From: Luzula sylvatica
Taxonomy: Eukaryota; Streptophyta; Magnoliopsida; Poales; Juncaceae
Assembly: GCA_946800325.1 (NCBI GenBank)
Contig: OX326958.1
Span: 21,526,414 to 21,590,413 of the forward strand
Direction of reading: 5' to 3'
DNA: 64,000 nt
The number at the start of each line of letters is the position of its first letter. Position 1 is the first letter of the stretch. The notes beneath the pieces were generated by a model, which was not told the DNA's origin, searched no databases, and was given only the letters and a program-made list of their open reading frames with translations. The position numbers and the translations under genes were made by a program. Of the stretch, positions 60,132 to 64,000 are shown in pieces.

Positions 60132-60650
60132 ATATTTTAGAACATATCACCAAATAGTGACATCTGTCCCATTTTATTTTTGTTTTGTTTCTGTTGAAAC
60201 CCAAATTATACGCGTGTACGAAAAAATATATATAATGGATCCTTAAACTCATCACAATATTCTTGATGAAGTGACAAAATAAATTTATTAGCATTTCTAA
60301 TTGACTCGATTAAATATTAATTGACACGTTTAATTAACACATCAATAATTTATAATATGTTAATATTAGTAAATATTAATTGATATAATTTAGAACATAT
60401 CACCACATAGTGACACGGGTGTCTTGTTTTTTTTTTGTTTCTACTGCAACCCAAATTATACCCATGTATGAAAGAAAAATATAATTGACCCCAAACTCAT
60501 CACAATATCCTTGATGAAGTGACAAAATGAATTTATTAGCATTTCTAATTTACTCGATTAAATGTTAATTGTCACGTTTAATTAACACATCAACCATTAA
60601 TTTATAATATGTTAATATTTGTAAATGTTAATTGACGTGTCAATTCAATT
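60132..60650 (+). repeat. Imperfect tandem duplication, ~260 bp x 2
   Basis: Both copies contain TTTAGAACATATCACCA, AACCCAAATTATAC, AAACTCATCACAATAT, GATGAAGTGACAAAAT and CACGTTTAATTAACACATCA, in order. First copy about 60132-60380, second about 60388-60650. Confidence 0.75.
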
Positions 60651-60959
60651 AAACGGTCAATTAAATCGTTAATTGAGTCAATCAATAATACTAATCAACC
60701 TACTTAATTCTTTCTTGCCGCCTCGTCAAGAATGTTATTTTTGTGTTATTGAGGCTCAATATATAATTCCCTTATGAAAAAAATGGCTCAATTGTTAAAT
60801 TTTTATGATATAATTTACAATTGTGTTCTTTATTTAAAAAAATGACATTTTTATGTTAATGGATGACATTATAAATATATATTTCGATTTTGTATGCATT
60901 ATTCACGGTTTTCTTTTATTTGTTTCGAAACTATAATTTTGTTTGAATTATAACATGTT

Positions 60960-61223
60960 ATATTTATTTATTTTGTGCATGTTTATAATGATGGACCAAT
61001 TCTATGAACCTTATTAATTATAATGTATATATCAATGATAGACAAATTTCATAAACCTGCATTAATTATAATGTATTTATTGACATCAATATATTTGCAA
61101 ACATATCATGATTATATAATTGAGTTTAAACGTACCCGCGCAAATTGTATTTAAACAAATTGTACAAAACATGTAAAAAAAGAGTATGAGATCCCGCGCA
61201 ATTGTTGCGCGGGCTATTGCTAG
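60960..61223 (+). mobile_element. Helitron 3' end
   Basis: The hairpin CCCGCGCAA-TTG-TTGCGCGGG (61193-61213) is followed by CTATTG and the terminal CTAG (61220-61223), then T. These are the signatures of a Helitron 3' terminus. The flank TATTGACATCA...CATGATTA (about 61078-61114) matches the segment next to the terminus at 18674, so both belong to one family. The 5' end and any protein are not visible. Confidence 0.65.
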
Positions 61224-61259
61224 TTTTCTCTAATGTTTGAGGATATAATATATCTGTGT

Positions 61260-61432
61260 TTTAAATAACGGCGCTTCAGCAGCGTTATAACGTGCTATAG
61301 CGGATTTTAGGAGGTAAATGCTGCATCGTTTCGGAATTTAGCTCTGTAGTGTTTTGTTCCGCTGCAACGCTATAGCGGACTGCTATAACATGAAGCGTTC
61401 AAATATAACGACCGTAGCAGTGCTATAGCGTG

Positions 61433-61509
<77 letters not shown>
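61260..61509 (+). repeat. GCTATAGC-rich segment and (TTA)n microsatellite
   Basis: 61265-61430 contains four copies of GCTATAGCGG/GCTATAGCGT or GCTATAACA, self-complementary at GCTATAGC. 61433-61509 is an uninterrupted ATT/TTA run of about 25 units, likely length-polymorphic. Confidence 0.75.
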
Positions 61510-62576
61510 CATGATAATAATGTTAAACAAAATCTTGTTTTATCTGATGATGATTGCTTAGTTGCTGCTTTGGGGATGCATCCATCATGTTTATATTTTA
61601 TTCGTCTTTGTAAGCAACATCATTATTATTATTTGAACTATTAGATAATATAATGTGTTTTGACATGATTTATTGATTACAATTTTGATATTTTAATTTT
61701 TTATGTAATAAATTGTGTATCACTAATTTTAGTATTTCATGAGTGTTTTTTAAAGGACACTGGTTGCATAGATGGTGACAATGAATTTACAAGGAAAATA
61801 GGGTTTCAAATTATTCATCATTTCCCTTTACACGATTATAGTATTCAATGAAATTAATTTTACTAATACAGATGGTTTTGGTCTACTAATACCAACCACT
61901 AAAGAGAGCTCAGGCGATTTTAGCTCTTTCAAGAAGCGATTTTTCAAGAAACAAGATTAAACAAGATCCAAGCAAATAACAATACGCAGAGTGATAACTG
62001 AAGCTACAATACAAGAAGCAACTACTCAGGCCGATTTCTTCACTCTAAAATATTTGAACAAATAGAAAGAAAGACTGAAATGGAGGATCCATGAGTAGTA
62101 TGGAGGTTCTGGTGGAGGGGTTGAGCGTGAGCTTTAGGCGATCAGGAGTCCAGTCAAGTTCTTCAGCGTGATAAGGAAAGATCTCTCTATCAAGTTCTTC
62201 ACTGCTTAGCTTCTCCTCTTTAGAAAAAGGGCTTGGAAGAATTCTTTCAAGAAGAGATTCAAGATCTACTCTAGTGAAGTTGAGAGTGTTTTGCGAAGCT
62301 TCAAACAGACGAATAAAAGAGGAAGAACTTCTTTTCAATGTCTTAGTAGGGGGAAAAGAGTATATAGGCCCCTTGTTGAAAGGGGCTAAGCTCTTCATCC
62401 TAACTAAGGATTAAGAATTTGAAGTTCTAAATCAAGAAGTAACCAAAATTGAGCAAGAAGTACAAAGACGATTTGCAAGGACGAGTTCAAAGAAGGGGGG
62501 AAAGCAAGCACTGACGAGGATCGTTCATCTCAAATCCGGCTAAGTTTTCTAAACTTGATCTATTTTATACTTTAAT
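61510..62576 (+). other. Probable 5' UTR of the LINE and AT-rich DNA
   Basis: 61880-62576 is richer in purines and less AT-biased than its surroundings and leads directly to the LINE ORF1. Open frames here (for example 62045-62398, minus) lack recognisable motifs. A broken plus-strand frame (about 62270-62410) could be an N-terminal ORF1 relic. Confidence 0.4.
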
Positions 62577-63410
62577 ATGTCTTGGTTTCAAAATCCAAAT
62601 TCAAATCAATGGACTCTAGTACAAAAAAAATCTAATAGGAATTCTCAATCCAATCTCAACAATATGAATGTAAAAATCACATGTTATAGATGTTTATCAA
62701 CCTCTCATTATAGAAATCAATGTCGAGAACCCATTAAATGCTTTAAATGCAAACGAAATGGGCATATACAACAATTTTGCAAATCATCTCAAAAGAAAAA
62801 CTTGACTGAAATAATTTCTAAACAAACATATGACAAGGAATTCCCTATTTCGAAAAAAGATAATAATAATAATAAAAATAATGGAAAGGCCGAATTATTA
62901 CAACATAATAACAGTAAAATTAAAACAACAATGATTAATACAAATTTTTCAAATCAAAATTTTCAAAATGAAAAAATCAAAGCTTCTCTTAAGCCTTCAC
63001 CCTCTTCTGAAATACCATATTTTTCAAAAACCTTTATGAATAATAATCAGAAATGTGAAATTGTAATAGAAATATATGACTTACCTCTAGAGTTATGCTC
63101 AATAGAGATATTAGCTGGGATGATGACTAACTTAGGAGTTTTGACTAAGGTAGATTCATTTGAAGTATCAAACCCTATCAAGAAGCTCAAATTAACAATA
63201 GTATCTATTAAAAGCATAATTATACCAAATTATATTAGAATTAAAGGAGTTGAGGATACCTTAGTCAAATGTCACTCTAACCACAATGAGAATTTTTCTA
63301 TAGGTAACAATTTTATACCTGAAAGTAATATAACAAATCATGATCAAATTTTAAAGGATAATAATACTTTAGGTAATAACAATTATGATAATTTAAAAAA
63401 AAAAAAATAA
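62577..63410 (+). CDS. LINE ORF1-like protein with two CCHC zinc knuckles
   Basis: 277 residues starting MSWFQNPNSNQWTLVQKK. Two adjacent zinc knuckles follow: CYRCLSTSHYRNQC (about residues 36-49) and CFKCKRNGHIQQFC (about 55-68). This arrangement is typical of ORF1 proteins of plant L1-type LINEs, which bind the element's RNA. The rest is Asn/Lys-rich, with NNNNKNN runs from AAT-type microsatellite codons and a lysine end in an A-run. The usual N-terminal DUF4283-type region is not seen, so the protein may be 5'-truncated or atypical. A frameshift in the A10-like run before the stop probably separates it from the open frame that follows. ORF2 would lie beyond the window. Confidence 0.6.
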   Translation: MSWFQNPNSNQWTLVQKKSNRNSQSNLNNMNVKITCYRCLSTSHYRNQCREPIKCFKCKRNGHIQQFCKSSQKKNLTEIISKQTYDKEFPISKKDNNNNKNNGKAELLQHNNSKIKTTMINTNFSNQNFQNEKIKASLKPSPSSEIPYFSKTFMNNNQKCEIVIEIYDLPLELCSIEILAGMMTNLGVLTKVDSFEVSNPIKKLKLTIVSIKSIIIPNYIRIKGVEDTLVKCHSNHNENFSIGNNFIPESNITNHDQILKDNNTLGNNNYDNLKKKK

Positions 63411-63493
63411 AGCTTGCAAAGGTAGCTTGAGGGTTCCAAAGATAACAAAGGTATGGCAGAAGAAGGCTAAGAATCATGGAATTAAGAAAATTA

Positions 63494-64000
63494 TAAAAGT
63501 TTGGAGGAAAAAAGAGATTAAATAATAATATTAAAGCAGTGGAAATATTGGAAAAAATAGTGCAAAACAATGGAAAAATTTCAGATTCAAAAATCATCAT
63601 AGATTCCAGTAAGAGAGAAGAAGAATTCATATTAAAATATATATTGGAACATACACTTTTTAATATTGAACATCATATACCAAATAAGTGGTATCAGTTT
63701 TTTTCAATTAATACTTTTTCTGGGACTAGAATGGAAAAACAGGAAAAACCAAAGGAGAAGAAAACACATAAAAAAACAGGAAATAAAACAATTAAATTTA
63801 CAATAGGGAATAAAAATTTATATATACCAATGGCAAATTCCACTTTCATACTCTCAGCTTTTCAACCAGAGAATACATCAAGTAAATTTCTTTCTCTCAT
63901 GGATGATAATGAGTTATGCAGTAATTTTGGGTCAGATACTAATAATGGATCTACTAATAAAATAGAATCCAATAAGAAGCTTCAACTTATAAATTTTGAT
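63494..64000 (+). pseudogene. Frame-shifted continuation of the LINE ORF, runs off the window
   Basis: After a TAA at about 63491-63493 a plus-strand frame stays open to base 64000 (about 168 codons), reading LNNNIKAVEILEKIVQNNGK, then HHIPNKWYQFFSINTFSG further on. Composition matches the preceding ORF1 (Asn/Lys/Ile-rich). It has no recognisable domain in the window. It may be the rest of ORF1 after frameshifts or a linker toward ORF2. Confidence 0.45.

Noticed and set aside
62045..62398. 117-codon minus-strand ORF
   Set aside because: No recognisable motif and it overlaps the probable 5' UTR of the plus-strand LINE.

Overview
The window reads as repeat-rich, AT-rich intergenic DNA of a flowering plant, most likely a eudicot. 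The evidence is Ty1/copia LTR retrotransposons primed by initiator-Met tRNA, Helitron 3' ends of the CTAG|T type, plant LINE fragments, possible tRNA-derived SINE heads, TTTAGGG telo-boxes, and one host gene of the plant F-box/MYND-finger family. Boundaries, identities and divergences below were read by eye from the sequence; no alignment or database search was run.

Left block (1-14468). Minus-strand copia elements of one superfamily appear nested in each other. Copy A (1-7049, cut by the window edge) is a non-coding, decayed element. It sits exactly at an LTR boundary inside the pol of element D (7050-13499), which still has long gag-protease and pol reading frames. D's LTR abuts truncated LTRs of two more relatives (13500-14043 and 14044-14468). 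After this come a LINE zf-RVT remnant and AT-rich DNA.

Middle block (14841-36200). This is mostly AT-rich repeats: three copies of an unclassified ~0.8-1 kb repeat, a LINE 3' end, Helitron-type ends around a minisatellite, two long foldback elements, a 4 x 210 bp tandem array and possible SINE heads. It also holds a small spliced gene of unknown function (21813-23181, minus) and one orphan exon (24010-24123, minus).

The clearest host gene is at 36252-38350 (plus): three exons encoding a 424-residue F-box-like, Sel1/TPR-like, MYND zinc-finger protein with an N-terminal EAR-type motif. Its promoter region is tandemly duplicated.

Right block (38351-64000). A degenerate ~170 bp repeat array is followed by a gene fragment and then a ~124 bp satellite arranged as strictly alternating A/B monomers (~248 bp dimer). 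Two copia elements split the satellite. B (42687-51081) has near-identical 1001 bp LTRs and TSD tgttt, but a fully decayed body almost identical to copy A. C (52480-57395) has TSD tttag and one continuous gag-pol frame broken only by six stop codons. Beyond the satellite lie a divergent LTR-like sequence with a palindromic array, a Helitron 3' end and the 5' part of a LINE (ORF1 with two CCHC knuckles) running off the window.

The main theme is a copia superfamily with exchangeable parts. Its LTRs and leaders carry modules built from short self-complementary motifs, three of them amplified into arrays (CCGTTRYAACGG, CGTCATGACGCA, GTTCGAAC). A non-coding member still moves, and has apparently acquired a different LTR.
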